DNA of 16,955 nucleotides from Bacteroidales bacterium (GCA_029935325.1 JAOZKO010000011.1:1-16955), one strand, 5' to 3'. Positions 1 to 7,441 are shown, counted from the stretch's first letter. Numbers and translations are program-made. Notes: generated by a model not told the origin, from the sequence alone.

Positions 1-829
1 TATATAATTGTGATGATTTGCCGTTACCCAATAAATCAGAAATAAAATCTGTGGCAACGTAATCATCACTCATACGATCCGACATATGATATACTTTAAA
101 GATAGCATTTATTGGCACATCTCTTTCCACTTTCAAAATTCTAGATTTAGCTTGCTGTGGTTCTGAAGGAATATCTTTCATCTTTGGATGTGGTTTTTCA
201 ATAGAACCAAACCATTTTTCAGACAGCTCCTTTATTTGATCCATTTCAACATCTCCTGCAAGAACCAAAATAGCATTCTGTGGGTTATAGAAATCTTCGT
301 AAAATTTCTTTACATCTTCCATTTTAGCATCTTCTATATGCTTGATACTTTTCCCAATAGTAGCCCACTGATAGGGATGCACCTTATATACTAATGGTCT
401 AAGCAAAAGCCAAACATCACCATAAGGCTGATTAAGGTAGCGCTGTTTGTATTCTTCAATAACTACACTGCGCTGTACTTCCAAGCTTTTTTCAGAAAAA
501 GCTAAGTTCAACATCCTATCAGATTCAATCCAAAAACCAGTTTCTATATTTTCCTTAGGCAAGCTTAGGTAATAATTTGTAAAATCATTATTTGTAAAAG
601 CATTATTTTCACCACCTACTTTTTGAAGTGGCTCATCATATTTAGGAATATTGATTGAGCCACCGAACATCAGATGCTCAAAAAAATGAGCAAAACCTGT
701 TAGTTCCGGATCTTCGTTCTTAGCTCCTACATTATAAAGGATATTCATTGCCACCACTGGAGTTGCTTTATCTTGGTGAACAATAACTTTCAACCCATTT
801 TTGAGGGTAAATTTACTGAATTCTATCAT
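1..829 (-). CDS. M16 family zinc metallopeptidase, 5' part (runs off left edge)
   Basis: N-terminal 276 residues of an M16 (insulinase/pitrilysin/processing-peptidase-like) metallopeptidase; there is no stop codon before the window edge, so the gene continues to the left. It starts at ATG 829-827 with MIEFSKFTLKNGLKVIVHQD, the usual opening strand of the fold. The inverted zinc motif HxxEH is present as HFFEH (His48, Glu51, His52), and the downstream glutamate expected in the family is in VVIEEYKQR (Glu125/126), so this looks like an active catalytic half rather than an inactive partner. No signal peptide is visible, which suggests a cytoplasmic enzyme or a start that excludes one. It is divergent from glyA and has its own TAnnTTTG promoter. 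Family assignment is firm; the substrate is unknown. Confidence 0.93.
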   Translation of the reverse strand, partial: MIEFSKFTLKNGLKVIVHQDKATPVVAMNILYNVGAKNEDPELTGFAHFFEHLMFGGSINIPKYDEPLQKVGGENNAFTNNDFTNYYLSLPKENIETGFWIESDRMLNLAFSEKSLEVQRSVVIEEYKQRYLNQPYGDVWLLLRPLVYKVHPYQWATIGKSIKHIEDAKMEDVKKFYEDFYNPQNAILVLAGDVEMDQIKELSEKWFGSIEKPHPKMKDIPSEPQQAKSRILKVERDVPINAIFKVYHMSDRMSDDYVATDFISDLLGNGKSSQLY

Positions 830-856
830 TTCTATCTGAAATTGTATATTGCAGTG

Positions 857-890
857 CAAAAATATACAAAAGGCTTATATGAGTGACAAA
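857..890 (-). promoter_or_regulatory. Bacteroidota-type promoter for the M16 peptidase gene
   Basis: Read on the minus strand, TATTTTTG (864-857) matches the -7 consensus TAnnTTTG, and TTTG (890-887) lies 22 bp upstream, within the range seen for the -33 box. Transcription would start near 850 and leave a leader of about 20 nt before the ATG at 829. The start region carries an 11-bp palindrome, TTGCA-G-TGCAA (849-859), a possible operator. Confidence 0.6.
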
Positions 891-921
891 TATAGTTTCA
901 CCATGGTGTCAAAAAAATAAT

Positions 922-929
922 TATTTTTG
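922..929 (+). promoter_or_regulatory. -7 promoter box for glyA
   Basis: TATTTTTG matches TAnnTTTG and would start transcription near 936, giving a leader of about 50 nt. No exact TTG is seen 17-23 bp upstream; only TTTC at 896-899 is close, so the -33 box is weak or absent. Confidence 0.45.
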
Positions 930-935
930 TGCGCC

Positions 936-950
936 CTTGTAATTTACAAG
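936..950. promoter_or_regulatory. 15-bp palindrome at the predicted glyA transcription start
   Basis: CTTGTAA and TTACAAG are perfect 7-bp inverted arms around a single T. The palindrome lies directly after the glyA -7 box, at the expected +1, a position where a repressor would block initiation. The identity of any regulator is unknown. Confidence 0.35.
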
Positions 951-984
951 ATTAATATAAAACTCATAAACATTATATAATACT

Positions 985-2265
985 ATGGAAAGAGATAATC
1001 AATTATTTGAACTAATAGAGGATGAAAGGCTTCGTCAACTACACGGCATTGAATTAATTGCCAGCGAGAATTTTGTAAGTGACCAAGTAAGAGAGGCTAT
1101 GGGCTCTGTGCTAACTAATAAATATGCAGAGGGATATCCAGGGAAAAGATATTATGGAGGTTGTCAGGTTGTTGACTTAAGCGAGCAATTAGCAATTGAC
1201 AGAGCAAAAGCATTGTTTGGAGCTGAATATGCCAATGTACAACCACACTCCGGTGCACAAGCTAATGCAGCAGTATTTTTTGCTTGTCTAAAACCTGGCG
1301 ATACATTTATGGGATTAGATTTATCCCATGGTGGTCACCTATCTCATGGCTCACCAGTTAACCTTTCAGGAATATTATATAATCCAGTGGCATATCATGT
1401 AAAGCAAGAGACTGGCACTGTTGATTATGATGAAATGGAGAAACTAGCAATTGAAAATAAACCTAAGCTTATTGTTGCTGGAGCATCAGCATATTCCAGA
1501 GATTGGGATTATGAGCGTATGCGTGCAATTGCTGATAAAGTTGGCGCATTGCTAATGGCTGATATTGCACATCCTGCAGGATTAATTGCCAAGGGGATTT
1601 TAAATGACCCAGTAAATCATTGTCATATTTTAACTACTACTACTCATAAAACTCTACGTGGGCCCCGTGGCGGCATGATTTTGATGGGAAAAGATTTTGA
1701 AAATCCATTTGGAATAAAAACACCAAAAGGAGCAACTAAGATGATGTCAGCAGTATTGAATTTTGCTGTTTTCCCAGGGCAACAAGGCGGACCATTGGAG
1801 CATATTATTGCTGCTAAAGCTGTTGCTTTTAAAGAGGCGCTTACTGATAGCTATTTAGATTATGCTGTTCAGATGCAAAAAAATGCTAGGGTTATGGCAC
1901 AAGCTTTTATGGATTTAGGTTATCATGTTGTTTCAAACGGAACTGACAACCATAGTATGCTAATTGACCTTCGTACAAAGGTGCCCGAAATTACTGGTAA
2001 AATAGTAGAAAATACTTTGGTTAAAGCTGATATTACAATAAACAAAAATATGGTTCCATTTGATAGCCGCTCTCCTTTTCAAACTTCAGGATTAAGAGTA
2101 GGAACTCCTGCAATTACCACCCGTGGTATGAAAGAAGAACATATGAGACCTATTGTTGAAATGATTGACAAGGTTATTTTAAATGTGGAAAGCGAAAAAG
2201 TGATTGAAGCAGTTAAGAATGAAGTAAACGAATTTATGAATCCATTTTCAATGTTTGCATATTAA
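985..2265 (+). CDS. glyA: Serine hydroxymethyltransferase
   Basis: PLP enzyme that interconverts serine plus tetrahydrofolate with glycine plus methylenetetrahydrofolate, the main entry of one-carbon units in the cytoplasm. The 426-residue length is typical. Family signatures are easy to see: LIASENF (24-30), YAEGYPGKRYYGG (47-59), HSGAQAN (88-94), DIAHPAG (193-199) with the cofactor-binding Asp193 and His196, and TTTTHKTLRGPRGG (217-230), where Lys222 forms the Schiff base with PLP. The ATG at 985 gives a normal N-terminus (MERDNQLFELIEDE). It is a monocistronic gene, divergent from the M16 peptidase, with a promoter box and palindrome upstream. Its stop codon is the first three bases of the inverted-repeat element at 2263-2340, and a strong hairpin terminator follows at 2430-2464. 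Confidence 0.98.
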   Translation: MERDNQLFELIEDERLRQLHGIELIASENFVSDQVREAMGSVLTNKYAEGYPGKRYYGGCQVVDLSEQLAIDRAKALFGAEYANVQPHSGAQANAAVFFACLKPGDTFMGLDLSHGGHLSHGSPVNLSGILYNPVAYHVKQETGTVDYDEMEKLAIENKPKLIVAGASAYSRDWDYERMRAIADKVGALLMADIAHPAGLIAKGILNDPVNHCHILTTTTHKTLRGPRGGMILMGKDFENPFGIKTPKGATKMMSAVLNFAVFPGQQGGPLEHIIAAKAVAFKEALTDSYLDYAVQMQKNARVMAQAFMDLGYHVVSNGTDNHSMLIDLRTKVPEITGKIVENTLVKADITINKNMVPFDSRSPFQTSGLRVGTPAITTRGMKEEHMRPIVEMIDKVILNVESEKVIEAVKNEVNEFMNPFSMFAY

Positions 2266-2340
2266 TAATCACAATAGTTCGTTGAGTTTTTGTTTCTCGC
2301 AAAGACGCAAAGGTGCAAAGGGTTAATTTTGTGATTATTA
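2263..2340. repeat. 78-bp element: 12-bp perfect inverted terminal repeats around a GCAAAG tandem
   Basis: TAATAATCACAA (2263-2274) and TTGTGATTATTA (2329-2340) are exact reverse complements. The 54 bases between them contain GCAAAG three times at an 8-bp period (2299-2304, 2307-2312, 2315-2320), preceded by TTTCTC. The left repeat includes the TAA stop of glyA. I recall CGCAAAGACGCAAAG-like strings as short intergenic repeats in unrelated genomes, but no search could be run here. It could be a miniature mobile or palindromic repeat, or a long-loop mRNA hairpin at the glyA 3' end. Confidence 0.6.
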
Positions 2341-2429
2341 TACATTATTGCATAAAGCCATAATCGCCTGACTGTGTGATTTATATAAAACATTAATGGA
2401 GTATTGTATTAGTAATCATTGAAATATAA

Positions 2430-2464
2430 AAAAGAGCCAATTATTTAAAATAATTGGCTCTTTT
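2430..2464. terminator. Bidirectional terminator between glyA and the convergent barrel gene
   Basis: A 17-bp perfect stem (2430-2446 with 2448-2464) has the core GAGCC/GGCTC and closes over a single base, so the real loop is several bases. A-runs on the left and T-runs on the right let it work on either strand. It lies between two convergent genes. Confidence 0.85.
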
Positions 2465-2507
2465 ATTTTGCACTAAGTTTTTCTATTACCTTTTATCAGC
2501 AAAGGTA

Positions 2508-3272
2508 TTATAAGAATGCAACTTGCTTTCTCTCTTCTTTCTTTACAGTCTTTTGGTATGTATCTTTATCCCACCTCATCATACTAAATATTGATATATA
2601 AAGCAATTTAGAGTCCATATGCTTATATGGAAATATTGTTGCTCCATTTACATCAGAATAAGAGTAGTCTTTATTCATCATATCATTAAGCGTATAAGTG
2701 AATTTAATGCTTAAACCTTTTTTAAAAGTAATACCTGCAAAAACAGACGGAATAAACAAATTCACTCTATCGCTAAACCATTCGGTATATTTTCTTTTAC
2801 CAGATGGAAGAAATTCTTTTTCTTTATAATGGTAAAACATTTCGTACTGTCCACCAGCAAAGAAATAAAAATTATCTTCCATAGAACCTATTTTAAATGC
2901 CAAAGGAATTCCAAAGGTATATGATCTTCTTTTCCATTTTACTAAGTCAGTAGTTTCTTTGGTTGCCGCTTCTCTAGTAATAAAACCAATATTACGGTTT
3001 GAGAAACCTGTGTACATTCCAAATGTATTATTAAAATCGTAATGCCAATATGAGCCTATATGAAACCATATTGTCCAGCGCATAGCATCAGAAATACTTC
3101 CTGGAACATTACCATTAGGCAAATCTGGGCTTGGTGGAATACCTGGTTGGTTGTAAGCAGCATTTGAAAAACCAAAAATCATTTCACCAGCAGTGGTATT
3201 ATAAATCTTATTTTGAGCAAAAGAATAGTTTGCTAAAAAAATGAAAACAAAAAGTATAGATATTTTTTTCAT
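2508..3272 (-). CDS. Predicted outer-membrane beta-barrel protein, unidentified
   Basis: I do not recognise a specific family. The 254-residue product starts with a signal peptide (MKKISILFVFIFLANYSFA, cleavage likely after Ala19, then QN). The mature part alternates hydrophobic and polar residues with many aromatics and glycines (for example GSYWHYDF, FGIPLAFKIGS, YFFAGGQYEMFYHY, LSIKFTYTLND), the pattern of a small 8-10-strand barrel of the PorT/OmpA-like type common in Bacteroidota. It ends with a basic tail (KKEERKQVAFL) rather than a clean terminal aromatic strand. It is monocistronic, convergent with glyA, with a promoter box at 3300-3307. A 7-bp hairpin (TACCTTT 2487-2493 with AAAGGTA 2501-2507) lies at its stop codon. 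The gene is certain; its role is unknown. Confidence 0.8.
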   Translation of the reverse strand: MKKISILFVFIFLANYSFAQNKIYNTTAGEMIFGFSNAAYNQPGIPPSPDLPNGNVPGSISDAMRWTIWFHIGSYWHYDFNNTFGMYTGFSNRNIGFITREAATKETTDLVKWKRRSYTFGIPLAFKIGSMEDNFYFFAGGQYEMFYHYKEKEFLPSGKRKYTEWFSDRVNLFIPSVFAGITFKKGLSIKFTYTLNDMMNKDYSYSDVNGATIFPYKHMDSKLLYISIFSMMRWDKDTYQKTVKKEERKQVAFL

Positions 3273-3299
3273 GAAAATAAGTTAACAATTAATAATTGG

Positions 3300-3307
3300 C
3301 AAATATA
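3300..3307 (-). promoter_or_regulatory. -7 promoter box for the beta-barrel gene
   Basis: On the minus strand, TATATTTG matches TAnnTTTG and lies about 28 bp before the ATG at 3272. The region where a -33 box should be is occupied by the GC-rich hairpin at 3313-3340, so this promoter appears to be insulated by a terminator directly upstream. Confidence 0.5.
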
Positions 3308-3312
3308 AAAAT

Positions 3313-3340
3313 AAAAAACCGGACGGGCGTCCGGTTTTTT
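3313..3340 (-). terminator. Strong hairpin terminator upstream of the beta-barrel gene
   Basis: Stem of six A:T pairs plus CCGGACG/CGTCCGG, 13 bp in all, with poly-T on the minus strand. It is much more GC-rich than its surroundings. No recognised gene ends here: the barrel gene begins just downstream and porV points away. It therefore suggests an unannotated minus-strand transcript (see 3313-3426), or insulation against read-through. Confidence 0.7.
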
Positions 3341-3426
3341 TACTTACTTATGAAAAAAGGGGCTCAACCCTTTTTGTTTTACTAAAATCCGACTATAAGA
3401 CCACTGAAAATGCAAAAAGGTTGCAT
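3313..3426 (-). ncRNA. Candidate small RNA ending at the orphan terminator
   Basis: A minus-strand -7 box, TATTTTTG (3440-3433), would start a transcript near 3426 that ends at the 3313-3340 terminator, about 114 nt. It would contain most of a first hairpin (AAATGCAA/TTGCATTT, 3408-3428), a second hairpin (AAAAAGGG/CCCTTTTT, 3354-3375, loop of six) and the terminator stem. No -33 TTG is found at the right distance and I recognise no known RNA family. Alternatives are tandem terminators or unrelated hairpins. Confidence 0.28.
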
Positions 3427-3699
3427 TTAAAACAAAAATAAATTAAACAATTTACCTGATTTTTTAATGTCTTGAATCACTGTATATTGCAATTGCAAAA
3501 TTGCACCAATTTCCTAACAAATATGTGTAATCAGAGAAAAAAACCAAAAAAACTTCTCTTATTAAATTACTATCTACAATTTAATTCTAAAATATTCTAC
3601 AATAGAACAATAAATATGTATAACAAGTGTTTATGCAGTAGGTAAGAATTAGTTTTTAATCAAATTAGGAACATATAATTACTAAGCAAGAAATGGATG

Positions 3700-3729
3700 T
3701 TGACATATAAAAGGATATCATTATCTTTG
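3700..3729 (+). promoter_or_regulatory. Promoter of the porV-ispF-mobA-like operon
   Basis: TTG (3700-3702), a 19-bp spacer and TATCTTTG (3722-3729) match both boxes of the Bacteroidota housekeeping promoter at ideal spacing. Transcription would begin near 3736, leaving a leader of about 54 nt before the TTG start codon at 3790. It is the best promoter match in the window. Confidence 0.75.
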
Positions 3730-3789
3730 CAAGTTGATATTCTTCTCTTTTTAAGAAGTTAAATAATAATTTTTAAACAATATATTGCT

Positions 3790-4998
3790 TTGAAATTGAA
3801 AACAATCACTTACAAAATAATTCTAATTGGATTATTTCTAGGATCACAATTAGTGTCTTCTGCCCAAACTTATAGCCAACTTTTAGGCCAGGATGATATA
3901 AATGCAATTACTACGGCTGTACCATTTTTATTAATTGCTCCAGATTCAAGGTCAGGTGCATTAGGCGATATTGGAGTTTCTACAAGCCCTGATGCTAACT
4001 CGCAACATTGGAATGCAGCAAAATATGCATTTATTGAAGATAAAATGGGTTTTAGTGTTTCCTATAGTCCATGGTTAAGAAAACTAGTAAACGATATTAG
4101 TTTGGCATATTTAACAGGTTATTATAGAATTGATAATATGTCAGCTATTTCTGGGTCTTTAAGATATTTCAGTTTAGGTATGATTGAGTTTACAGATAAA
4201 TTTGGAAATTCACAAGGCGAGTACAAACCAAATGAGTTTGCGATTGACGCAGCCTATTCACGTAAACTAGGTGATAACATTTCTGGATCCGTGACCTTAC
4301 GATATATAAACTCTAACCTTACTCAGGGGCAGAATGTGAATGGTCAATCCACACAAGTGGGGCAAGCTGTGGCTACGGATGTAGGAGTATATTATTCCAA
4401 GAAAATTAAAATAAATAAAACCAAAGGAAGGTTTTCATTTGGCTTAAGCGCATCAAATATTGGCAGTAAAATATCTTATTCTGAATCATTAGAGCGAGAT
4501 TTTATCCCTATGAACTTTAGATTTGGTCCTTCATTGACATTGGATTTAGACAAATACAACCAAATTACTATGGCAATTGACATTAATAAGTTGCTTGTTC
4601 CAACGCCTCCAATATATGCACAAGACACTTTAGGCAATCCTATACCTGATGGTAATGGATGGAAAATAGAAGAAGGAATGGATCCAAACAGGAGTGTTGG
4701 TAATTCTATATTTACATCATGGTATGATGCTCCAGGTGGCATGAGTGAGGAAATGCGTGAGTTCTATATTGGCGCAGGTATTGAGTATATTTACGATAAG
4801 AAGTTCTTTATTCGTGGTGGATATTTTTATGAGAATGCGACAAAGGGTAATCGTAAATATTTCACACTAGGTGCTGGATTTAAGTATAATGTATTTGCTT
4901 TAGACTTCTCATATTTGATTCCAACTACACAGAGAAATCCTATGGAAAACACCTTAAGATTTAGTCTGATATTTAATTTTAACGATACTGAAAAATAA
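3790..4998 (+). CDS. porV: Type IX secretion outer-membrane protein PorV (LptO)
   Basis: Outer-membrane barrel of the FadL-like fold that carries T9SS substrates from the translocon to the PorU sortase in the attachment complex. The 402-residue length fits the family. A signal peptide covers about residues 1-25 (cleavage after SSA, before QTYSQLL), followed by the diagnostic PorV stretch ITTAVPFLLIAPDSRSGALG (38-57) and SPDANSQHWNAAKYAF (66-81). The last residues (LRFSLIFNFN) form a typical closing strand. The start is TTG: an in-frame stop (3760-3762) precedes it, there is no in-frame ATG between them, and the next Met is far inside the barrel, so TTG is the best choice. It is first in an operon with ispF and a mobA-like gene (1-bp gaps) under a strong promoter. 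Its usual partner porU is more than 10 kb away in the same orientation. Confidence 0.93.
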   Translation: MKLKTITYKIILIGLFLGSQLVSSAQTYSQLLGQDDINAITTAVPFLLIAPDSRSGALGDIGVSTSPDANSQHWNAAKYAFIEDKMGFSVSYSPWLRKLVNDISLAYLTGYYRIDNMSAISGSLRYFSLGMIEFTDKFGNSQGEYKPNEFAIDAAYSRKLGDNISGSVTLRYINSNLTQGQNVNGQSTQVGQAVATDVGVYYSKKIKINKTKGRFSFGLSASNIGSKISYSESLERDFIPMNFRFGPSLTLDLDKYNQITMAIDINKLLVPTPPIYAQDTLGNPIPDGNGWKIEEGMDPNRSVGNSIFTSWYDAPGGMSEEMREFYIGAGIEYIYDKKFFIRGGYFYENATKGNRKYFTLGAGFKYNVFALDFSYLIPTTQRNPMENTLRFSLIFNFNDTEK

Positions 4999-4999
4999 G

Positions 5000-5485
5000 A
5001 TGAGTAATTTGCGAATAGGGCTTGGTACCGATACTCACAGATTGGTTGAAAATCGCAAACTCATTTTAGGAGCAATAGAGATTAGCCACACCAAAGGTTG
5101 TGATGGACATTCAGATGGAGATGCCTTAATTCATGCCTTATGTGATGCACTGTTAGGTGCTGCTAACTTAAGAGACATTGGCTATCATTTTCCTGACACT
5201 GATATTTCAAATAAAGCAAAAGATTCTGCTGAATTTTTATTCAAGGTTATTTCAATGCTTAAGGACAAAAGATATGTTATAGTAAATGCTGATATTACTA
5301 TTCAAATTCAAAATCCTAAAATCAATCCCCATATTCCAAAAATGCAAAATAAATTAGGTGAAATAATGGGGATAGATTCAGAATTGATATCAATTAAAGC
5401 TAAAACTGGGGAGGGAATAGGTATTATTGGACGCGAGGAAGGAGTATCTGTTCAGTCAATAGTTTTATTAGAAAAGATAAATTAG
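5000..5485 (+). CDS. ispF: 2-C-methyl-D-erythritol 2,4-cyclodiphosphate synthase
   Basis: Cytoplasmic enzyme of the MEP isoprenoid pathway that cyclises CDP-methylerythritol 2-phosphate to MEcPP with release of CMP. At 161 residues it has the normal single-domain length. The metal ligands are in place: Asp11 and His13 (GTDTHR) and His45 (IHALCDALLGAA). Other family marks are GHSDGD (36-41), DIGYHFPDTD (59-68) and the C-terminal block KAKTGEGIGIIGREEG with its conserved Thr and Glu. It starts one base after the porV stop and ends one base before the next gene, so translation is probably coupled. ispD, its usual neighbour or fusion partner, is not visible; the adjacent nucleotidyltransferase is of MobA type instead. 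Confidence 0.97.
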   Translation: MSNLRIGLGTDTHRLVENRKLILGAIEISHTKGCDGHSDGDALIHALCDALLGAANLRDIGYHFPDTDISNKAKDSAEFLFKVISMLKDKRYVIVNADITIQIQNPKINPHIPKMQNKLGEIMGIDSELISIKAKTGEGIGIIGREEGVSVQSIVLLEKIN

Positions 5486-5486
5486 A

Positions 5487-6059
5487 ATGGATATTGCCTG
5501 CGTAATAACTGCTGGTGGTAAAGCTCGACGTTTGGGAGGAAAAACTAAAGCCTTTATTGTAATTGATGGTGAGCGAATAATTGATAAAAATATTAATACC
5601 CTAAAAACATTATTCAAATCTATTTCTATAATAAGTAATCAAGCAGAACAATTCTCTGAGTATTCCAATTATAATATTTATTCTGATATTTACAAAGAAA
5701 TTGGCCCATTGGCAGGGCTACATACTGCATTAAAAAATATCAATCACAATGCAATTTTTATAATAAGTAGTGACCTACCATATCTTTCATCAGATATTAT
5801 TAATAAACTAATTGCTGAATTTCAGAAAACAAAACCTGAAGCTATAATCCCTAAAATAAATGGCTTTATTGAGCCGTTATACGGTATTTATAGCTCTACT
5901 ATTATTGATAAACTTGAAGATTTTATTGAGCAAGGTAAGAGCTATGCTATTAAGAACTTTCTAAAAACAATAAACACACAATTCCTAGTTTTGGATAATA
6001 AGGAAGAAAACAGAAAAGCATTTTATAATATTAACACCTATGATGATTTGGAGGGCTAA
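5487..6059 (+). CDS. mobA: MobA-like nucleotidyltransferase (molybdenum cofactor guanylyltransferase family)
   Basis: 190-residue single-domain Rossmann-like nucleotidyltransferase. The N-terminal nucleotide-binding loop reads TAGGKARRLGGKTKAF (8-23) with the conserved Lys21; GPLAGLHTAL (73-82) is the guanine/loop motif of MobA, and SSDLPYL (94-100) gives the metal-binding aspartate Asp96. MobA attaches GMP to molybdopterin in the cytoplasm to form the guanine dinucleotide cofactor. Next to ispF one might expect IspD, but the GPLAG motif and short length favour MobA. No other cofactor gene is present in the window, so the substrate (GTP, or another NTP as in MocA) is not proven. It is last in the porV operon; no clear terminator follows before the convergent channel gene. 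Confidence 0.8.
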   Translation: MDIACVITAGGKARRLGGKTKAFIVIDGERIIDKNINTLKTLFKSISIISNQAEQFSEYSNYNIYSDIYKEIGPLAGLHTALKNINHNAIFIISSDLPYLSSDIINKLIAEFQKTKPEAIIPKINGFIEPLYGIYSSTIIDKLEDFIEQGKSYAIKNFLKTINTQFLVLDNKEENRKAFYNINTYDDLEG

Positions 6060-6178
6060 TTTTAGCTTGTCGAATATTGTAGATTTATAAGGCATCGTAA
6101 AGAAGTAGTAAATTCCACTTTTGATTTTCATTCACCGAAGCTTTAGAGTAAACGAACTCTCTACCTTGTCACACAATA

Positions 6179-7441
6179 CTATTTCTGAATAATTGATCTA
6201 AAGTCAGCGCCACTAGGATTTTGGAATATTTGAAGTTTAAATTCTGGAATAATAGCAAATAGGTGATCAAAAATATCTGCTTGAATATTCTCATACTCAG
6301 CCCAATCTTGGATTCTACTAAAAACATAAACCTCTAAAGGCAATCCTTTCTCTGTGGCTTGTAACTGCCTAATCAAGAAGGTCATTTCAGGATTTATATT
6401 CTTTTGAGCTTTGAGATAAGCCTCTACATAAATTCTGAAAATCCCAACATTAGTTAAATGCCTTCCGTTAACATATTCACCATCATTACCCACACTAGAA
6501 TTATATTTCTTTAACTCCTCCTCCTTATTATTCAAATAATCTTTAATAAGTCCTATTTTCTTATATTCTTCAATTTCAGAATTCGTACAGAACTTTATGG
6601 ATTGGATATTAATATTTAAGTGGCGCTTGATTCTACGGCCTCCCGACTCTTCCATACCCCGCCAATTATGAAACGAACCACTTACTAGCGAATATGTAGG
6701 AACAGTACTAATTGTTTTATCCCAGTTCTGAATTTTTACAGTGGTTAACGAAATATCTATTACAATTCCATCAGCTCCAGCATTAGGAACCGACACCCAA
6801 TCTCCTGGGCGAAGCATATCATTAGCACTAATCTGGATTCCACCAACAAAACCTAATATACTATCCTTAAAAACTAACATTAAAACAGCAGCAAAAGCCC
6901 CAATACCAGTTAGCAGAAAGCTTATATCCTTTTCAATGATTATTGATATTGCTACTAGTAAACCTATTAATATAATAAGCAATTGAAAAACTTGGATATA
7001 TGATTTTATAGAGCGCTTTCGCCCTGTTTGTTTCGACTCATATATTTCATTCACTGATTTCAGTAAAGACAGTACGCCTCTAACCAATAAATAATTAATA
7101 TATAAATTCATGACTCCCCTCACAAAAGCTTCTATACCATCCGAATTAATAAAAATATCATCAACAAATAGCAACCATATATATACTGGTATTATATGTA
7201 GAAAATAATCAAACACTTTATTGCTAAATAAAATATTGTCAATTTGAGTTTTTGATTTTTCAGTGAACTTCTTTAAATAATTGATTACAATACGAATAAA
7301 CAGTTTATCAATCGCAATAAACAAAAGAAAAGACACAATAAACAATGTCAATTCCACAGTAAATAAGGAAGCATCCGCACTAAGACCAATACTATATAAC
7401 CAATTAGAATAGGTATTTAATAAATCAGGAAGCCAGTTCAT
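6179..7441 (-). CDS. YbdG/MscS-type mechanosensitive ion channel
   Basis: 420-residue inner-membrane channel of the MscS superfamily, most like the E. coli YbdG (miniconductance) branch, which opens under membrane tension and releases solutes on osmotic downshock. About five hydrophobic segments are seen (near 27-50, 79-95, 107-128, 150-170, 174-195). The pore-lining helix and start of the beta domain read from GIGAFAAVLMLVF into RPGDWVSVPN (179-220). The YbdG mark HNWRGMEESGGRRIKR (258-273) follows, and the C-terminus contains FQNPSGADFRS. The start is placed at ATG 7441-7439: a longer reading from TTG 7465 would begin inside the gene's own -7 promoter box (7463-7470) and is unlikely. It is convergent with the porV operon and divergent from the aldehyde dehydrogenase. 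Confidence 0.9.
   Translation of the reverse strand: MNWLPDLLNTYSNWLYSIGLSADASLFTVELTLFIVSFLLFIAIDKLFIRIVINYLKKFTEKSKTQIDNILFSNKVFDYFLHIIPVYIWLLFVDDIFINSDGIEAFVRGVMNLYINYLLVRGVLSLLKSVNEIYESKQTGRKRSIKSYIQVFQLLIILIGLLVAISIIIEKDISFLLTGIGAFAAVLMLVFKDSILGFVGGIQISANDMLRPGDWVSVPNAGADGIVIDISLTTVKIQNWDKTISTVPTYSLVSGSFHNWRGMEESGGRRIKRHLNINIQSIKFCTNSEIEEYKKIGLIKDYLNNKEEELKKYNSSVGNDGEYVNGRHLTNVGIFRIYVEAYLKAQKNINPEMTFLIRQLQATEKGLPLEVYVFSRIQDWAEYENIQADIFDHLFAIIPEFKLQIFQNPSGADFRSIIQK

Larger units (their letters stand above)
3273..3789. other. Non-coding interval between the beta-barrel gene and porV
   Basis: No credible protein gene is seen in this 517-bp stretch. The left part holds the barrel-gene promoter and the three hairpins. 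Further right lies a cluster of ATTGCA units (3486-3491, 3492-3497, 3500-3505) that includes the 12-bp palindrome TTGCAATTGCAA (3487-3498). The right end holds the porV promoter (3700-3729). The remainder is AT-rich sequence without visible structure. Confidence 0.7.

Noticed and set aside
188..394. Plus-strand open frame of 68 codons
   Set aside because: It lies antisense to the clear M16 peptidase gene and shows no family features.
2299..2320. CRISPR-like array from the GCAAAG repeats
   Set aside because: The units are only 8 bp with no spacers and no cas genes in the window.
3351..3384. An 11-codon frame (MKKGAQPFLFY) resembling a leader peptide
   Set aside because: It overlaps a hairpin, has no run of regulatory codons and no downstream gene it could attenuate.
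4476..4742. Minus-strand open frame of 88 codons inside porV
   Set aside because: Antisense shadow of a well-supported beta-barrel gene; no start context or motif.
5487..6059. IspD rather than MobA, from its position beside ispF
   Set aside because: The GPLAGL motif and 190-residue length fit MobA; IspD signatures are not seen.
6060..6178. Terminator between the mobA-like and channel genes
   Set aside because: Only a weak 5-bp stem (AGAGT/ACTCT) without a T-run is present.
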